A DNA stretch of 64,000 nucleotides. Origin: Streptomyces sp. CG1. Its GTDB lineage: Bacteria > Actinomycetota > Actinomycetes > Streptomycetales > Streptomycetaceae. The DNA lies in assembly GCF_041080625.1 (NCBI RefSeq), contig NZ_CP163518.1:9541501-9605500 (forward strand), written 5' to 3'. Shown here piece by piece: positions 51,801-64,000 of the stretch. Every line of letters begins with the position of its first letter. The first letter of the stretch is position 1. The notes under the pieces are model-generated. The model was not told the DNA's origin and did not search any database. It saw only the letters and a list, made by a program, of their open reading frames with translations. A program made the translations under genes and the position numbers.

Positions 51801-54800
51801 GGGTGCCGTCGAGTTCCGGAACCGTCTCAACGCGACGACCGGGCTGCGGCTACACACGACCCTGCTCTTCGACTACCCCACCCCCGCCGTCCTTGCTCGC
51901 CATCTGAGGACCTCCCTCATCACTGCGGAACAGTCGGACCGCACCCTCGTGCCGACTGCCGTCGCCCTCGACGAACCCATCGCGATCGTGGGCATGAGCT
52001 GCCGTTTCCCGGGAGGCGTGCAGTCACCCGAAGAACTGTGGCAGTTGATCGCCGCCGAGGGGGACGCGATCGGCGGGTTCCCGTCCGACCGTGGCTGGGA
52101 CCTGTCCGCCCTGTACTCGCCGGAGCGGGGTCGGCCGGGTACGACGTACGCCCGAGACGGTGGCTTCCTTTACGACGCCGGTGACTTCGATCCCGCGTTC
52201 TTCGGTATCTCGCCGCGTGAGGCGCTGGCGATGGACCCGCAGCAGCGGCTGCTGCTGGAGACCTCCTGGGAGGCCTTCGAGCGCGCCGGAATCGCTCCCG
52301 ACGGCCAGGCGAAGAGCGGGACCGGTGTCTTCATCGGCGGGATGGCCCAGGAGTACGGGCCGCGCATGCACGACGCGTCGGATGGGCTTCAGGGCTACCT
52401 CCTCACCGGAAGCAGCGTCAGCGCCGCCTCCGGCCGTATCTCGTACACGTTCGGGTTCGAGGGTCCGGCGGTTACGGTGGACACGGCGTGTTCGTCGTCG
52501 CTGGTGGCCCTGCACCTGGCGGTGCAGTCGCTACGGCAGGGCGAGTGCACGCTCGCCCTCGCCGGTGGTGTGACCGTGATGGCGACGCCCGGCCTCTTCG
52601 TGGAGTTCAGCCGACAGCAGGGCGTCGCGCCCGACGGCCGCTGCAAGGCGTTCGCGGCGGGCGCGGACGGCACCGGCTGGGCCGAGGGTGCCGGCATGCT
52701 GCTCCTGGAGCGGCTGTCGGATGCACGCCGCAACGGCCACCAGGTGCTGGCGGTGGTCCGCGGCTCGGCCGTCAACCAGGACGGCGCCAGCAATGGGCTG
52801 TCCGCGCCGAACGGTCCGTCGCAGCAGCGGGTGATCCGTGCCGCGCTGGCGAATGCCCGCCTGTCCTCGGCCGAGGTGGACGCGGTGGAGGCGCACGGTA
52901 CGGGTACGAAGCTGGGTGACCCGATCGAGGCGCAGGCACTGCTCGCGACCTACGGTCAGGACCGCCCGGAGGACCGGCCCCTGCTGCTCGGCTCCGTGAA
53001 GTCGAACATCGGGCACACCCAGGCCGCCGCCGGTGTGGCCGGTGTGATCAAGATGGTGCTTGGCATGCAGCACGGCGTACTGCCTCGGACGCTGCACGTC
53101 GACGAGCCGTCGCCGCATGTGGACTGGTCCGCCGGTGCTGTCGAGCTGCTGACGGAGTCGGTGGCGTGGCCGGAGGCGGGGCGGCCTCGTCGGGCGGGCG
53201 TGTCGTCGTTCGGTATCAGCGGGACGAACGCACATGTGATTGTGGAGCAGTCTCCGCTTCCGGTTCCGGATGAGGAACCTTCGCAGAGCGTGCCGCCGGT
53301 GGTGGTGCCATGGGTGGTGTCGGGTAAGTCGGAGGCCGCGTTGCGGGGGCAGGCCGGGCGGCTTGCCGGTCATGTGCGCGACCGGGCTGAGCTGGCGCCG
53401 GTGGATGTGGCGTCGTCGTTGGTGTCGGGTCGGTCGGTGTTCGAGTACCGGGCTGTGGTGCTGGCCGGGGGGCTTGAGGGTTTCGGGGCCGGGTTGTCTG
53501 CTGTGGCTTCGGGTGAGCCTGTTGCTGGTGTGGTGCAGGGGCAGGTGGTCCCGGGCAAGCTGGCGGTTCTCTTCTCTGGTCAGGGCAGTCAGCGGGCGGG
53601 TATGGGCCGGGAGTTGTATGAGGCTTTCCCGGTCTTCGCTGAGGCGTTTGATGAGGTGTGTGGGGAGTTCGACGCTCTGCTGGGCAGGTCGTTGCGTGAG
53701 GTCGTCTTCGAGGACGGCGATGCATTGGATGCGACGGTGTTCACGCAGTGCGGCCTGTTCGCCCTGGAGGTCGCGCTTTACCGTCTGACGTCGTCGTGGG
53801 GTGTGACGCCGGATCTTGTGGTGGGGCATTCGATCGGTGAGATTGCGGCTGCGTATGTGGCCGGGGTGTGGTCGTTGGCGGATGCTTGTGTGTTGGTGGC
53901 GGCGCGTGGCCGGTTGATGCAGGCGCTGCCGTCGGGTGGTGTGATGGTGTCCGTTCGTGTCCCGGAAGCTGATGTCCTCCCGCTGCTTGCGGGCCTGGAC
54001 GAGGTAGGCGTGGCTGCGGTCAATGGTCCGTCGTCGGTGGTGATTTCCGGTGCCGAGGCTGCGGTGGTGTCCGTGGTGGAGGAGCTGGAGCGAAGGGGTG
54101 TGAAGGCCCGTCGGCTGCGGGTGTCGCACGCGTTCCATTCGCCGTTGATGGAGCCGATGCTGGCTGAATTCCGGCAGACGGTCCAGCAGTTGACGTACTC
54201 GGCTCCGCGCATCCCGGTGGTGTCGAACCTGACGGGTGTGCTGGCTGATGTCTGTGACCCGGAGTACTGGGTGCGGCATGTGCGGGAGGCGGTGCGTTTC
54301 GCCGATGGTGTCGAGTATCTGTCGGCGCAGGGTGTGACGGCCTGCCTGGAACTCGGCCCGGATGGTGTGTTGTCCGGGATGGGTCAGGACTGTGTCCCGG
54401 AGATGTTGTTCGCTCCGGTGCTGCGCAGGGACCGGGATGAGGCGGGGTCTGTGTTGGAGGCGCTGGCCCAGGTGTATGTCCAGGGCCAGAGTGTGGACTG
54501 GGCGGCGCTGCTTGCTCCGTTCCGTCCTCGGCGGGTGGAACTACCCACCTACGCCTTCCAGCGCGAGCGCTACTGGCTGGAGACACTCCGGCTGGTGCGG
54601 GCGGCTGACTCCGACCAGGGTTGGCGCTATCGGGTGGCTTGGTCTCCGTTGTCGGGTGTGTCGGGTGTGTTGTCGGGGGTGTGGCTGGTGGTTGTGCCGG
54701 CCGGGCTTGCCGGGGATGCGTGGGTCGAGGCGTGCGTGTCGGGTCTGGCGCGTAGTGGTGCCGGTCCGGTGGTCGTGGAACTCGGTGCGGAGGAGACCGG

Positions 54801-57800
54801 CCGTGAGGTGATCGCCGGGCGTCTGGGTGATGTGTCGGGCCTTGCGGGTGTGGTGTCTTTCCTGGCTCTGGCGTCCGGCCGGGATGGGGTGTTCGGTTCT
54901 GTCCCGGTCGGGGTGGCGTTGACGCTGGGTCTGGTGCAGGCGTTGGGTGATGCGGGTGTCGAGGCTCCGTTGTGGTGCCTGACCCGGGGTGCGGTCGCGG
55001 TGACGGGTTCGGAGCGGGTGACTGGGCTGGAGCAGGCTCAGGTGTGGGGTCTTGGCCGGGTGGCTGGTCTGGAGTTGGCCGGTCGCTGGGGTGGTGTGGT
55101 TGATCTGCCTGAGGTGGTGGATGCCCGGTTGGTGGGGCGTCTGGCGGGTGTGTTCGTCTCGGGTGAGGGTGAGGTTGCGCTGCGGTCGGCTGGTGTGTTC
55201 GGTCGGCGGGTGGTGCGGGCTGGTTCGGTTGCGGGTGGTTCCTGGCGGGTGTCGGGGACGGTGTTGGTGACTGGTGGTACGGGTGGTCTGGGCCGGCATG
55301 TGGCGCGGTGGCTGGCGCGGGCGGGTGCGGAGCATGTGGTGCTGGCTTCGCGTCGTGGTCCTGCGGCCGGGGGTGTGGAGGAGTTGCGGGCGGAGCTTGC
55401 CGGTCTGGGCGCGCGTGTGACGGTGGCGGCGTGTGACGTCGGTGACCGGGATGCGGTGGCCGCTCTGTTGGCGGGGGTGCCGGCTGGGGTGCCGTTGTCA
55501 GCGGTGGTGCATACCGCGGGTGTGCTGGATGACGGTGTTCTTGATGGGATGTCGGTGGGCCGGTTCGAGGAGGTGTTGCGGGCGAAGGCGGAGGGTGCCC
55601 GGCATCTGCACGAGTTGACCCGTGATTTGGACTTGTCGGCGTTCGTGTTGTTCTCGTCGTTCTCGGCGACGGTGGGTGGTGCGGGGCAGGCCAACTATGC
55701 GGCGGCGAACGCGTATCTGGATGCGCTGGCGGAGGTACGGCGCGGGGAGGGGCTGCCGGCGACGTCGATCGCGTGGGGCCCCTGGGCCGACAACGGCATG
55801 GCACAGGCCGTAGCGGACCGATGGGAACAGCACGGCCTGCCCGCGATGTCCCCCGAGTCGGCCATCTCCGAGTTGGAGAAGGCCGTGAACGACCCGATGA
55901 TGGCCTCGCTGCTCGTCGCGGACGTCGACTGGGACACCCATGCCCAGGTCAGGGCAAGTATGGGTACGACCCAGCTGCTGACGGAGCTGACGCGACACAC
56001 CTCCGGAGCGGCGACCGACGACCGTGCCGCGCCGGCTGAGGGAACGCTGCGACAGCGGCTCAGCGGTCTGAGTGCCGCAGAAGCGGAGCGGACTCTCGTC
56101 GAGCTCGTACGCTCCCACGTCGCTGCCGTGCTCGGCCACCGCCGAGCGGACACGGTCGATGTCGACCGGGCCTTCAAGGAGCTGGGCTTCGACTCACTCG
56201 CGGCCGTCACCCTGCGCAACCGCCTCAACGCGGCCACAGGTCTGAAGCTTTCGAGCACCCTTCTCTTCGACCACCCCACGGTGACGGCGCTGGCACGGGT
56301 GCTGCGCAGCGAGCTGCTGGGGCTGCGCGGTGACGAGGCGCCGACGCTGCCCGTCAGGGCGGCTACGGACGACGAGCCGATCGCGATCGTGGCGATGAGC
56401 TGCCGGTTCCCCGGCGACGTACACACGCCCGAAGAACTGTGGGACCTGCTGGTCGACGGACGCGACGTACTGACCGAGTTCCCCGCGGGACGCAGCTGGG
56501 ACCTCGACACTCTCTTCGCCCCCGACCCGGACGAGCCCGGCAAGAGCTACGTCCGAGAGGGCGCCTTCCTCCACGATGCCGGCGCCTTCGACCCGAAGTT
56601 CTTCGGCATCTCGCCCCGCGAGGCGACGGCGATGGACCCGCAGCAGCGACTTCTCTTGGAAACCTCCTGGGAGGCGTTCGAGCGAGCCGGCATCGACGGC
56701 ACCCTGTTGCAGGGCAGCCCGACCGGCGTCTTCATCGGCAGCAACGGACAGGACTACGGCCGGAGTCTGCGCGAGGCGCCTTCCGAGAACGTAGAGGGTC
56801 ACCTGGTGACCAGCAGCGCCGCCAGTGTCGTCTCGGGCCGCATCTCCTACACGTTCGGTCTCGAGGGCCCCGCGGTGACGGTGGACACGGCGTGTTCGTC
56901 GTCGCTGGTGGCCCTTCACCTGGCGGTGCAGTCGCTGCGCCAGGGCGAGTGCACGCTTGCCCTCGCCGGCGGTGTGACCGTGATGTCCACGCCCGAACTC
57001 TTCGTGGAGTTCAGCCGTCAGCGGGGGCTTGCTCCCGACGGCCGCTGCAAGGCGTTCGCGGCGGGCGCGGACGGCACGGGCTGGGGTGAGGGCGTCGGTC
57101 TGCTTCTGCTGGAGCGGCTGTCGGACGCGGAGCGCAATGGTCACCAGGTGCTGGCGGTGGTGCGTGGTTCGGCCGTCAACCAGGACGGTGCGAGCAATGG
57201 TCTGACGGCGCCGAACGGTCCGTCGCAGCAGCGGGTGATCCGTGCCGCGCTGGCGAACGCCCAGATGTCGGCTGCCGAGGTCGATGTCGTCGAGGCGCAC
57301 GGTACGGGTACGAAGCTGGGTGACCCGATCGAGGCGCAGGCGCTGCTGGCGACCTACGGCCAGGACCGCCCCGAGGACCAGCCGCTGTGGCTTGGCTCGA
57401 TCAAGTCGAACATCGGGCACACGCAGGCGGCGGCCGGCGTCGCCGGAATCATCAAGATGGTGCTGGCGATGCGGCACGGGCTGCTTCCGCAGACCCTGCA
57501 CGTCGATGAGCCCACGCCGCACGTCGACTGGACGGCGGGATCCGTCGAACTGCTCACGGACCCGATCGCTTGGCCTGAAACGGGTCATGCACGCCGGGCA
57601 GGCGTCTCCTCCTTCGGTGTCAGCGGCACGAACGCGCACGTGATCCTTGAGCAGGCTCCGGTTACGGTGCCCGAGGAGGAGCCTTCGGAGAGCAGCGTCC
57701 CGCCGGTGGTGGTGCCGTGGGTGGTCTCGGCGAAGTCCGAGGCCGCGCTGCGGGCCCAGGCGGAGCGGCTGATGTCCTTCGTCGAGGACCGTCCGGAACT

Positions 57801-60800
57801 CGCGACTGCGGACGTGGCGACCTCGCTGGTGACGGGGCGGTCGGTGTTCGAGCAGCGGGCCGTGGTCCTGGACGGCCTCACTGGTCTGGGTGCTCTTGCC
57901 GAGGGCCGTGAGGTTGCGGGTGTGGTGCGGGGGAGTGCGGCCGGTGTAGATGGCCGTGCGGTGTTCGTGTTCCCTGGCCAGGGTTCGCAGTGGCTGGGCA
58001 TGGCGGCTGAACTGCTCGCCATTTCCCCGGTGTTCGCGGAACGGATCAGCGAGTGCGCGGCGGCCTTGGCGCCGTTCGTGGACTGGTCGCTGACAGATAT
58101 TCTCCGCGACACCGACGACGAGGCTTGGCTGGAGCAGGTCGACGTCGTGCAGCCCGTGTTGTGGGCGGTGATGGTCTCGCTGGCCGAGGTCTGGCGCTCG
58201 TACGGTGTGGAGCCGGCCGCGGTGATCGGTCACTCGCAGGGTGAGATCGCGGCTGCCGCTGTGGCCGGTGCGCTGTCGTTGCAGGATGCGGCGAAGGTGG
58301 TGGCGCTGCGCAGCAAGGCCATTCGTGCGCTGTCGGGGCGGGGCGGCATGGTGTCCGTCTCGCTCGGTGTCGAAGCCGTGCAGGAGCGGCTCGCCGCCTG
58401 GAACGGGCGTCTGTCGGTTGCGGCGGTCAACGGCCCGGCTGTGGTGGTCGTTTCCGGTGACGCGGATGCCCTGGACGAGCTGCTGGCCGCTTGTGAGGCG
58501 GACGGTGTTCGGGCTCGTCGTATCGCTGTGGACTATGCGTCGCATTGCGCGCATGTGGAGGAGATCGAGGATGTCCTCCTGCGTGAGTTGGCGGACATCA
58601 CGCCGCAGACGGGTTCGGTGCCGTTCTACTCGACAGTGTCCGCCCAGGTCGTGGACACGACTGTTCTGGATGCGGGCTACTGGTACCGCAACCTGCGTCA
58701 GACGGTCCGGTTCGCCGACACCGTCCGCGCCCTGCTGGATGACGGTTTCCGGCTGTTCGTCGAGTCCAGCGCGCATCCGGTGCTGACCATGGGCGTCGAG
58801 CAGACGGCTGAAACGCATGTCAACGCTTCTGTTACGGCGGTTGGTTCGCTGCGCCGCGGTGAGGGCGGACTGCTCCGTTTCCTCACCTCCGCCGCAGAGG
58901 CGTTCGTCGGTGGCGCGTCCGTCGACTGGGCTGGCCTCTTCGAGGGTGCCCGGCGCGTCGAGCTGCCCACCTACGCCTTCCAACGCCAGCACTACTGGAT
59001 CGAACGGTCCACCAGCCGCCAGGGCGATGTCACGTCGGCGGGCCTGGCGCCCGCCGATCACCCTCTGCTGGGCGCGGCCGTCACACTCCCCGCCTCGGGC
59101 GGGGTGCTGCTGACGGGCCGGCTGTCGCTGCGCACGCACCCCTGGCTGGCCGACCACGTAGTGCAGGGCACGCCGCTGCTCCCGGCCTCCGTCTTCGTGG
59201 AGCTGGCGCTGCGTGCGGGCGATGCCGTCGGCTGCGACCGGGTGGAGGAGCTCACACTGGAGGCGCCGCTGGCGCTGTCGGAGCGGGGCGCCGTACAGGT
59301 ACATGTGACCGTCGGGGGGCCGGACGGGAGCGGGGCGTGCTCCGTCGAGGTGTACGCCCGTGTCGAGGACACCGTCGAGGGACCCTGGACCCGGCACGCC
59401 TCCGGCGTCCTTGTCTCCGGGACCGGAAGCCCGCTCCAGGACGGTGAGTTGGGCGTGTGGCCGCCGTCCGCGGCGCAACCGGTCGAACTCGCCGGGTTCT
59501 ACGAGCGGTTGGCAGCGACCGGAGTGGTGTACGGGCAGGTGTTCCGCGGACTGACCGCGGCCTGGCGGCGCGGCGACGAGGTGTTCGCCGAGGTGACGTT
59601 GCCGGAGGCGGAGCGCGCGGAGGTGGCTCGGTACGGGCTGCACCCGGTCCTGCTCGACACCGCGCTCCAGGCGGGTCTGGGTCCCCTGGACCTGGACGGC
59701 GGTGACACGGAGGGCAGCACACGGCTGCCGTTCGTGTGGCGTGGTGTGTCGCTGTACGCGACCGGCGCTTCCACACTGCGGGTCCGGCTGGCGCCGGCGG
59801 GGACCGACGGGCTGTCGGTGCTGGTCGCCGACGCGGCAGGCACGCCCGTCGCGACCGCGGACGCTCTGGTGACGCGTCCGGTGTCGCGGGAGCAGCTGTC
59901 GGCTGTGGCCGACCTCGCCAACCGTACGCCGGCCGACGCTCCGGGTCGGAGCATCGTGCCCCGGCGTGTGCTGGCCCAGGCGGCGACTGAGGCGGAGGAG
60001 TCGTCGCTGCGGCGGAGTCTGCTGCGCGCGGGTGAGGCGGAGCGCCGGCGGACGCTGCTGCGGCTGGTGCAGGAACAGGCCGCCACCATTCTCGGGCACG
60101 CCACACCGGACGGTGTCGAACCCGAACTCTCCTTCAAGGACCATGGCTTCGACTCGCTCACCGCGGTCCAGCTGCGGAACCGGCTCAACACCGCCACCGG
60201 GCACCGACTGCCGGCCACCCTCATCTTCGATCACCCGACCCCGGTCGCCCTCGTGGACTACCTGTACGCCGAACTCCTCGGCCGTCAGGACGACGCTCCC
60301 GCGGCCACGGCACCCACCGCCCACCGCGCGGCCTCGGATCAGGAGCCCATCGCCATCGTCGCGATGAGTTGCCGCCTGCCCGGCGGCGTGCGCTCGCCCG
60401 AGGAACTGTGGGAACTGCTGACCGAGGGCCGGGACGCGATCTCCGGGTTCCCCGAGGACCGCGGCTGGGACACGGACGGGCTGTACGACCCCGACCCCGA
60501 GGCCACGGGGAAGACATACACGCGATTCGGCGGCTTCGTCGACGACGCGAGCGGCTTCGACCCGGCGTTCTTCGGTATCTCGCCGCGTGAGGCGTTGGCG
60601 ATGGACCCGCAGCAGCGGCTGCTGCTGGAGACCGGCTGGGAGGCGTTCGAGCGCGCGGGCATCGACCCGGCGACTCTGCGCGGCAGCCAGACCGGCGTCT
60701 TCATGGGCGCGGGTTCGCACGGTTACGGCACCGGCACCCACGACCCGTACAGCGGCGTCGAGGGCTACCTGGTCACGGGCAACGCGCTGAGCGTCACGTC

Positions 60801-63800
60801 CGGTCGACTCGCGTACGCGTTCGGGTTCGAAGGCCCTGCCGTGGCCGTCGACACGGCCTGCTCCTCGTCGCTGGTGGCCCTGCACCTGGCGGTGCAGTCG
60901 CTGCGGCAGGGCGAGTGCCTGCTGGCCCTGGCCGGCGGTTCCGCGATCATGTCCACGCCGTGGACCTTCGTCGGCTTCAGCCGCCAGCGCGGCCTGGCGC
61001 CCGACGGCCGCTGCAAGCCTTTCTCCGCGTCCGCCGACGGTTTCGGACCGGCCGAGGGCGTCGGCGTCCTGCTGCTGGAGCGGCTGTCGGACGCGCGCCG
61101 CAACGGTCACCAGGTCCTGGCCGTCGTCCGCGGTACGGCCATCAACCAGGACGGCGCCAGCAACGGCCTTACGGCGCCGAACGGTCCGTCGCAGCAGCGG
61201 GTGATCCGTGCCGCGCTGGCCAACGCGCAGGTGCCGGCCGCCGAGGTGGACGTGGTCGAGGCGCATGGCACGGGTACGAAGCTGGGTGACCCGATCGAGG
61301 CGCAGGCGCTGCTGGCGACCTACGGGCAGGACCGCCCGGAGGACCAGCCGCTGCTGCTGGGCTCGATCAAGTCGAACATCGGGCACACCCAGGCCGCGGC
61401 CGGTGTCGCCGGTGTGATCAAGATGGTGCTCGGCATGCGCCACGGTGTACTGCCGCGCACCCTGCACCTCGACGAACCCACGCCGCACGTCGACTGGTCC
61501 TCGGGAGCGGTACGGCTGCTGACCGAGGACGTGCCCTGGCCCGAGACGGGACGGCCTCGACGCGCGGGTGTCTCCTCCTTCGGCATGAGCGGCACGAACG
61601 CCCATGCCGTGCTGGAACAGGCACCGGATGCGGCTCCCGACGAGGAGCCCGCGCAGAGCGTGTCGCCTGCCGTGGTGCCGTGGGTGGTGTCGGGCCGGAC
61701 CGACAGCGCCCTCCGGGACCAGGCGGAGCGGCTGGCCGCCTTGATGCGCGACCAGGCGGAGCTGTCGCCCGTGGACGTCGGGTTCTCCCTGGCGGCGGGG
61801 CGGTCCGCATTCGAGCACCGGGCCGTGGTCCTCGCAGGGGACCGCGACGGACTCGTGGACGGTCTTGGCGCGTTGGCGGACGGAAGCGTACGGCCCGATG
61901 TGGTGGCGGGTGTCGCGGGCTCGCGTGGACAGGCGGTGTTCGTGTTCCCCGGGCAGGGTTCGCAGTGGCTGGGTATGGCGGCCGAACTGCTGGAGTCCTC
62001 GCCGGTGTTCGCGGAGCGGATCGGTGAGTGCGGGGCGGCTCTGGCGCCGTTCGTGGACTGGTCGCTGACGGACATTCTCCGCGACACCGACAATGAGGCT
62101 TGGCTGGAGCAGGTCGACGTCGTGCAGCCCGTGTTGTGGGCGGTGATGGTGTCCTTGGCCGAGGTCTGGCGCTCGTACGGTGTGGAGCCGGCTGCCGTGA
62201 TCGGTCACTCGCAGGGTGAGATCGCGGCTGCCGCTGTGGCCGGTGCGCTGTCGTTGCAGGATGCGGCGAAGGTGGTGGCGCTGCGCAGCAAGGCCATTCG
62301 TGCGCTGTCGGGGCGGGGCGGCATGGTGTCGGTCTCGCTCGGTGTCGAGGCCGTGGAGGAGCGGCTCGCCGCCTGGAACGGGCGTCTGTCGGTTGCGGCG
62401 GTCAACGGCCCGGCTGTGGTGGTCGTTTCGGGTGACGCGGACGCGCTGGACGAACTCCTCGAACGCTGTGAGGCGGACGGGGTGAGGGCTCGTCGTATCG
62501 CTGTGGACTACGCGTCGCACTGCGCGCATGTGGAGGAGATCGAGGATGTCCTCCTGCGTGAGCTGGCGGACATCGCCCCCCGGACGGGTTCGGTGCCGTT
62601 CTACTCGACGGTGACCGCCGAGGTTCTGGACACGACTGTTCTGGATGCGGGCTACTGGTACCGCAACCTGCGTCAGACGGTCCGCTTTGCCGACACCGTC
62701 CGCGCCCTGCTGGATGACGGTTTCCGGCTGTTCGTCGAGTCCAGCGCGCACCCGGTGCTGACCATGGGTGTCGAGCAGACCGCCGAAGCACACATCAACA
62801 CCCCTGTCAGCGCCGTGGGTTCGCTGCGCCGCAACGAGGGTGGACTGCTCCGCTTCCTCACCTCGGCCGCCGAGGCGTTCGTCGGTGGTGCGTCCGTCGA
62901 CTGGGCCGCCCTGTTCGAGGCCACCGGTGCCCAGCGCGTCGACCTGCCCACCTACGCCTTCCAGCGCGAGCGCTACTGGCTGGAGTCGGAGTCCGCCGGC
63001 ACGGGCGATGTCGCGTCCGTCGGTCTGGCGTCGGCTGATCATCCGCTGCTCGGTGCGGCCGTCGCGTTGCCCGCCTCGGGCGGGGTGCTGCTGACGGGCC
63101 GGCTGTCGCTGCGTACACACCCCTGGCTGGCCGACCACGCCGTGGCGGGAGTCGCGTTGCTGCCGGGGACGGCGTTCGTGGAGCTGGCGTTGCGCGCCGG
63201 GGACGCGGTCGGCTGCGATCGGCTGGAGGAACTCACCCTGGAAGCGCCGCTGGTGCTGCCGAAGAGCGGCGCGGTGCAGGTGCAGGTGGTGCTGGACGGT
63301 CCGCGGGACGGCGGACGGCGGGAACTCGGTGTGTACTCCCGTCGCGACGGCGCGTCCGATGGCGCCGCCGAAGGTGCCTGGACGCGGCATGCCTCCGGTG
63401 TGCTCGTCTCCGGTGCCGAGGACGGCACGGCCGTGAACGCGGAGCTGAGCGTGTGGCCGCCCGCGGGCGCCCAGGCGGTCGAACTCGACGGTTTCTACGA
63501 GCGGTTGGCCGACACCGGCCTGGCGTACGGGACGGTGTTCCGGGGGCTGGTCGCGGCCTGGCGGCGCGGCGACGAGATGTTCGCCGAGGTCGCGCTGCCG
63601 GAGGAGACACGTGCCGAGGCGGGACGGTACGGGCTGCACCCCGCGTTGCTGGACGCGGCGCTGCACGCCTGGCTGACGGACACGGAGCGGAACTCCGGTG
63701 GGATCCGGCTGCCGTTCGTGTGGCGTGGGGTGTCGCTGTACGCGACCGGTGCCTCGACGCTGCGGGTGCGGTTGGCGCCGGTGGGGGCCGACGGGATGTC

Positions 63801-64000
63801 GGTGCTGGTCGCCGACTCCGTGGGGACTCCGGTCGCTGCCGCGGACGCCTTGGTGACGCGGGAGGTGTCGGGCGAGCAGTTCGCCACGGCGCCGGGCGGG
63901 GCGAACGACGCCCTGTACCGGGTGGACTGGACGCCGGTGTCCGACACCGACGCCGGTGCCGAGGTGGCGGATCGCGGCTGTGCCGTCGTCGGACCGGACA
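48874..64000 (+). CDS. Modular type I polyketide synthase: KSQ loading module plus three modules (runs off the window)
   Basis: A single frame, open for at least 5,042 codons. Loading: KS with Gln instead of Cys at residue 190 ([15 protein letters not shown]; codon 49441-49443), i.e. a decarboxylating KSQ; AT with GHSQGEIAA and YASH (methylmalonyl); ACP near 51790. Module 1: KS (Cys 1206), AT with GHSIGEIAA and SHAFHS (malonyl), KR with [12 protein letters not shown], Ser 2262 and Tyr 2275 (B-type, active), ACP near 56185. Module 2: KS (Cys 2674), AT (YASH), DH with His 3428 in [11 protein letters not shown] and Asp 3595, then directly an ACP near 60148, with no KR. Module 3: KS (Cys 3996), AT (YASH), DH with His 4755 in [11 protein letters not shown]; the window ends just after. 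Predicted start: a propionyl unit extended by malonyl and methylmalonyl units. Release and C5N capping lie outside or in trans. Confidence 0.97.
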   Translation, partial: MKRSEAASAHPANTADTPIAVVGLSCRLPGAPDPAAFRDLLRNGAHAITDVPRERWDADALYDEDATRPGAINTRRGGFLDQTHIDHFDAAFFGISPREAAAMDPQQRLVLELTWEALEDAGIVPDRLRSTATGVYIGVIADDYATVQRRRGLAAIDRHSFTGLQRSIIANRVSYHLGLRGPSLTLDAGQASSLVAVHLACESLRRGESTVAVAGGVNLILAPESSVSIARFGGLSPDGTSYTFDARANGYVRGEGGGAVVLKPLSVALADGDPVYCVIRGSAVNNDGGGTHLTTPHQAAQEDVLRRAYEQSGVAPARVQYVELHGTGTKAGDPVEAAALGTVLGSARRQTGTPLRVGSAKTNVGHLEGAAGIVGVIKTALGLKHGELFPSLNYRTPNPDIPLSELNLRVQTETQPWTPDPATDAPLTAGVSAFGVGGTNCHVVLEEAPVAVRERGSGSGFEPGSVSAEKPSVVPWVLSGKSEAALRGQAERLATHVSHDASASDVGFSLVTGRSVFEHRAVVLDGLPGVEALAEGREVAGVVRGSAAGADGRAVFVFPGQGSQWLGMAAELLDSSPVFAERIAECAAALAPFVDWSLTDILRDTDDEAWLEQVDVVQPVLWAVMVSLAEVWRSYGVEPTAVIGHSQGEIAAACVAGALSIEDAAKVVALRSKAIRALSGRGGMVSVSLGVEEVEERLTAWNGRLSVAAVNGPAVVVVSGDADALDELLAACEADGVRARRIAVDYASHCAHVEEIEDVLLRDLAGIEPQATAVPFYSTVTAELLDTTVLDAGYWYRNLRQTVRFADTVRALLDDGFRLFVESSAHPVLTMGVEQTAETHVNASVTAVGSLRRGEGGLLRFLTSAAEAFVGGASVDWAGLFEGARRVELPTYAFQRQRYWLDVVAEAAEAQTDRTAEPGADAASLLRGRLEALGEDEQIDLLLELVCTQVATTLGYDGPDAVDVGRTFKELGFDSLGAVEFRNRLNATTGLRLHTTLLFDYPTPAVLARHLRTSLITAEQSDRTLVPTAVALDEPIAIVGMSCRFPGGVQSPEELWQLIAAEGDAIGGFPSDRGWDLSALYSPERGRPGTTYARDGGFLYDAGDFDPAFFGISPREALAMDPQQRLLLETSWEAFERAGIAPDGQAKSGTGVFIGGMAQEYGPRMHDASDGLQGYLLTGSSVSAASGRISYTFGFEGPAVTVDTACSSSLVALHLAVQSLRQGECTLALAGGVTVMATPGLFVEFSRQQGVAPDGRCKAFAAGADGTGWAEGAGMLLLERLSDARRNGHQVLAVVRGSAVNQDGASNGLSAPNGPSQQRVIRAALANARLSSAEVDAVEAHGTGTKLGDPIEAQALLATYGQDRPEDRPLLLGSVKSNIGHTQAAAGVAGVIKMVLGMQHGVLPRTLHVDEPSPHVDWSAGAVELLTESVAWPEAGRPRRAGVSSFGISGTNAHVIVEQSPLPVPDEEPSQSVPPVVVPWVVSGKSEAALRGQAGRLAGHVRDRAELAPVDVASSLVSGRSVFEYRAVVLAGGLEGFGAGLSAVASGEPVAGVVQGQVVPGKLAVLFSGQGSQRAGMGRELYEAFPVFAEAFDEVCGEFDALLGRSLREVVFEDGDALDATVFTQCGLFALEVALYRLTSSWGVTPDLVVGHSIGEIAAAYVAGVWSLADACVLVAARGRLMQALPSGGVMVSVRVPEADVLPLLAGLDEVGVAAVNGPSSVVISGAEAAVVSVVEELERRGVKARRLRVSHAFHSPLMEPMLAEFRQTVQQLTYSAPRIPVVSNLTGVLADVCDPEYWVRHVREAVRFADGVEYLSAQGVTACLELGPDGVLSGMGQDCVPEMLFAPVLRRDRDEAGSVLEALAQVYVQGQSVDWAALLAPFRPRRVELPTYAFQRERYWLETLRLVRAADSDQGWRYRVAWSPLSGVSGVLSGVWLVVVPAGLAGDAWVEACVSGLARSGAGPVVVELGAEETGREVIAGRLGDVSGLAGVVSFLALASGRDGVFGSVPVGVALTLGLVQALGDAGVEAPLWCLTRGAVAVTGSERVTGLEQAQVWGLGRVAGLELAGRWGGVVDLPEVVDARLVGRLAGVFVSGEGEVALRSAGVFGRRVVRAGSVAGGSWRVSGTVLVTGGTGGLGRHVARWLARAGAEHVVLASRRGPAAGGVEELRAELAGLGARVTVAACDVGDRDAVAALLAGVPAGVPLSAVVHTAGVLDDGVLDGMSVGRFEEVLRAKAEGARHLHELTRDLDLSAFVLFSSFSATVGGAGQANYAAANAYLDALAEVRRGEGLPATSIAWGPWADNGMAQAVADRWEQHGLPAMSPESAISELEKAVNDPMMASLLVADVDWDTHAQVRASMGTTQLLTELTRHTSGAATDDRAAPAEGTLRQRLSGLSAAEAERTLVELVRSHVAAVLGHRRADTVDVDRAFKELGFDSLAAVTLRNRLNAATGLKLSSTLLFDHPTVTALARVLRSELLGLRGDEAPTLPVRAATDDEPIAIVAMSCRFPGDVHTPEELWDLLVDGRDVLTEFPAGRSWDLDTLFAPDPDEPGKSYVREGAFLHDAGAFDPKFFGISPREATAMDPQQRLLLETSWEAFERAGIDGTLLQGSPTGVFIGSNGQDYGRSLREAPSENVEGHLVTSSAASVVSGRISYTFGLEGPAVTVDTACSSSLVALHLAVQSLRQGECTLALAGGVTVMSTPELFVEFSRQRGLAPDGRCKAFAAGADGTGWGEGVGLLLLERLSDAERNGHQVLAVVRGSAVNQDGASNGLTAPNGPSQQRVIRAALANAQMSAAEVDVVEAHGTGTKLGDPIEAQALLATYGQDRPEDQPLWLGSIKSNIGHTQAAAGVAGIIKMVLAMRHGLLPQTLHVDEPTPHVDWTAGSVELLTDPIAWPETGHARRAGVSSFGVSGTNAHVILEQAPVTVPEEEPSESSVPPVVVPWVVSAKSEAALRAQAERLMSFVEDRPELATADVATSLVTGRSVFEQRAVVLDGLTGLGALAEGREVAGVVRGSAAGVDGRAVFVFPGQGSQWLGMAAELLAISPVFAERISECAAALAPFVDWSLTDILRDTDDEAWLEQVDVVQPVLWAVMVSLAEVWRSYGVEPAAVIGHSQGEIAAAAVAGALSLQDAAKVVALRSKAIRALSGRGGMVSVSLGVEAVQERLAAWNGRLSVAAVNGPAVVVVSGDADALDELLAACEADGVRARRIAVDYASHCAHVEEIEDVLLRELADITPQTGSVPFYSTVSAQVVDTTVLDAGYWYRNLRQTVRFADTVRALLDDGFRLFVESSAHPVLTMGVEQTAETHVNASVTAVGSLRRGEGGLLRFLTSAAEAFVGGASVDWAGLFEGARRVELPTYAFQRQHYWIERSTSRQGDVTSAGLAPADHPLLGAAVTLPASGGVLLTGRLSLRTHPWLADHVVQGTPLLPASVFVELALRAGDAVGCDRVEELTLEAPLALSERGAVQVHVTVGGPDGSGACSVEVYARVEDTVEGPWTRHASGVLVSGTGSPLQDGELGVWPPSAAQPVELAGFYERLAATGVVYGQVFRGLTAAWRRGDEVFAEVTLPEAERAEVARYGLHPVLLDTALQAGLGPLDLDGGDTEGSTRLPFVWRGVSLYATGASTLRVRLAPAGTDGLSVLVADAAGTPVATADALVTRPVSREQLSAVADLANRTPADAPGRSIVPRRVLAQAATEAEESSLRRSLLRAGEAERRRTLLRLVQEQAATILGHATPDGVEPELSFKDHGFDSLTAVQLRNRLNTATGHRLPATLIFDHPTPVALVDYLYAELLGRQDDAPAATAPTAHRAASDQEPIAIVAMSCRLPGGVRSPEELWELLTEGRDAISGFPEDRGWDTDGLYDPDPEATGKTYTRFGGFVDDASGFDPAFFGISPREALAMDPQQRLLLETGWEAFERAGIDPATLRGSQTGVFMGAGSHGYGTGTHDPYSGVEGYLVTGNALSVTSGRLAYAFGFEGPAVAVDTACSSSLVALHLAVQSLRQGECLLALAGGSAIMSTPWTFVGFSRQRGLAPDGRCKPFSASADGFGPAEGVGVLLLERLSDARRNGHQVLAVVRGTAINQDGASNGLTAPNGPSQQRVIRAALANAQVPAAEVDVVEAHGTGTKLGDPIEAQALLATYGQDRPEDQPLLLGSIKSNIGHTQAAAGVAGVIKMVLGMRHGVLPRTLHLDEPTPHVDWSSGAVRLLTEDVPWPETGRPRRAGVSSFGMSGTNAHAVLEQAPDAAPDEEPAQSVSPAVVPWVVSGRTDSALRDQAERLAALMRDQAELSPVDVGFSLAAGRSAFEHRAVVLAGDRDGLVDGLGALADGSVRPDVVAGVAGSRGQAVFVFPGQGSQWLGMAAELLESSPVFAERIGECGAALAPFVDWSLTDILRDTDNEAWLEQVDVVQPVLWAVMVSLAEVWRSYGVEPAAVIGHSQGEIAAAAVAGALSLQDAAKVVALRSKAIRALSGRGGMVSVSLGVEAVEERLAAWNGRLSVAAVNGPAVVVVSGDADALDELLERCEADGVRARRIAVDYASHCAHVEEIEDVLLRELADIAPRTGSVPFYSTVTAEVLDTTVLDAGYWYRNLRQTVRFADTVRALLDDGFRLFVESSAHPVLTMGVEQTAEAHINTPVSAVGSLRRNEGGLLRFLTSAAEAFVGGASVDWAALFEATGAQRVDLPTYAFQRERYWLESESAGTGDVASVGLASADHPLLGAAVALPASGGVLLTGRLSLRTHPWLADHAVAGVALLPGTAFVELALRAGDAVGCDRLEELTLEAPLVLPKSGAVQVQVVLDGPRDGGRRELGVYSRRDGASDGAAEGAWTRHASGVLVSGAEDGTAVNAELSVWPPAGAQAVELDGFYERLADTGLAYGTVFRGLVAAWRRGDEMFAEVALPEETRAEAGRYGLHPALLDAALHAWLTDTERNSGGIRLPFVWRGVSLYATGASTLRVRLAPVGADGMSVLVADSVGTPVAAADALVTREVSGEQFATAPGGANDALYRVDWTPVSDTDAGAEVADRGCAVVGPD
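50530..51560 (+). repeat. AT repeat copy 1 (loading module)
   Basis: The segment coding for the methylmalonyl-type AT and post-AT linker. Long blocks are identical or nearly so to 57955-58990 and 61930-62970, e.g. around GTGGACTGGTCGCTGAC and the stretch from CTGGATGACGGTTTCCGG onward. Confidence 0.85.
57955..58990 (+). repeat. AT repeat copy 2 (module 2)
   Basis: Near-identical to copies 1 and 3. The last 300 bases match copy 1 almost base for base, including many synonymous positions. Confidence 0.85.
61930..62970 (+). repeat. AT repeat copy 3 (module 3)
   Basis: Near-identical to copies 1 and 2 through about 62770, then more diverged in the post-AT linker. Confidence 0.85.

Noticed and set aside
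56194..63666. A 2,490-codon open frame on the minus strand opposite the PKS
   Set aside because: Antisense shadow of a G/C-rich coding strand; His/Arg/Gly-rich composition and its internal repetition mirrors the PKS modules.
1..64000. tRNA, rRNA, CRISPR array or replication origin
   Set aside because: No T-loop-like tRNA cores, no regularly spaced repeats and no DnaA-box clusters were noticed.

Overview
The window reads as chromosomal DNA of a streptomycete or close relative. It has very high G+C by eye, strong third-position G/C bias, frequent GTG starts with purine-rich ribosome binding sites, many 4-base stop/start overlaps, and typical actinobacterial families (LCP proteins, TerD, DUF397, NB-ARC/TPR proteins, modular type I PKS). 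No rRNA, tRNA or CRISPR array was seen.

Region 1 (1-4.4 kb): a TauD-type dioxygenase (cut by the window edge) and an aromatic amino acid hydroxylase face left. Facing right are a small His-rich membrane protein, a cysteine-synthase-family PLP enzyme and a translationally coupled MFS transporter. Region 2 (4.7-13 kb): an envelope/stress neighbourhood with two paralogous LytR-CpsA-Psr proteins, a TatA-like protein, TerD, an ArsR-type repressor with a palindromic operator, a uppP relic and small unknown proteins. Five genes here carry the same upstream element, TTGCGCAA-N3/4-(T/G)GGAAC, in the same orientation. Region 3 (13-22 kb): a CitA/CitB-like two-component system divergent from a GntP-type permease; a P1B-type metal ATPase with a thioredoxin-like ferredoxin, divergent from its probable ArsR/SmtB repressor; and a membrane PP2C phosphatase.

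Region 4 (22.7-31.7 kb): a five-gene operon. It encodes a carrier domain fused to the membrane terminal domain of poly-amino-acid synthetases but with no adenylation domain, a C*-A-T-TE NRPS, a SyrP/DdaC-like dioxygenase, and SbnB- and SbnA-like enzymes that should make L-2,3-diaminopropionate. I infer a diaminopropionate-derived peptide or polymer made by a split synthetase. The first gene holds a TTA codon, so bldA control is possible. Decayed genes lie on both sides.

Region 5 (31.7-40.6 kb): a gene graveyard (alpha/beta-hydrolase, WYL regulator, pirin, integrase, PLP enzyme, MFS, IS3 transposase, sdaA tail) surrounding one apparently intact operon: a small partner protein, an NB-ARC/TPR STAND ATPase, and a coupled DUF397 gene frameshifted at an 11-base G/C tract.

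Region 6 (40.66 kb to end): the left part of a modular polyketide cluster. It has a type II thioesterase, the three-gene C5N cassette (acyl-CoA ligase, amide synthetase, 5-aminolevulinate synthase) that makes and attaches 2-amino-3-hydroxycyclopentenone, a free-standing acyltransferase, a short EhpF/PaaK-like adenylating enzyme, and a PKS longer than 5,042 residues (KSQ loading module plus three modules, running off the window). Module 2 has a dehydratase but no ketoreductase, and three of its AT segments are near-identical repeats. The product should be a polyketide chain capped by a C5N amide.
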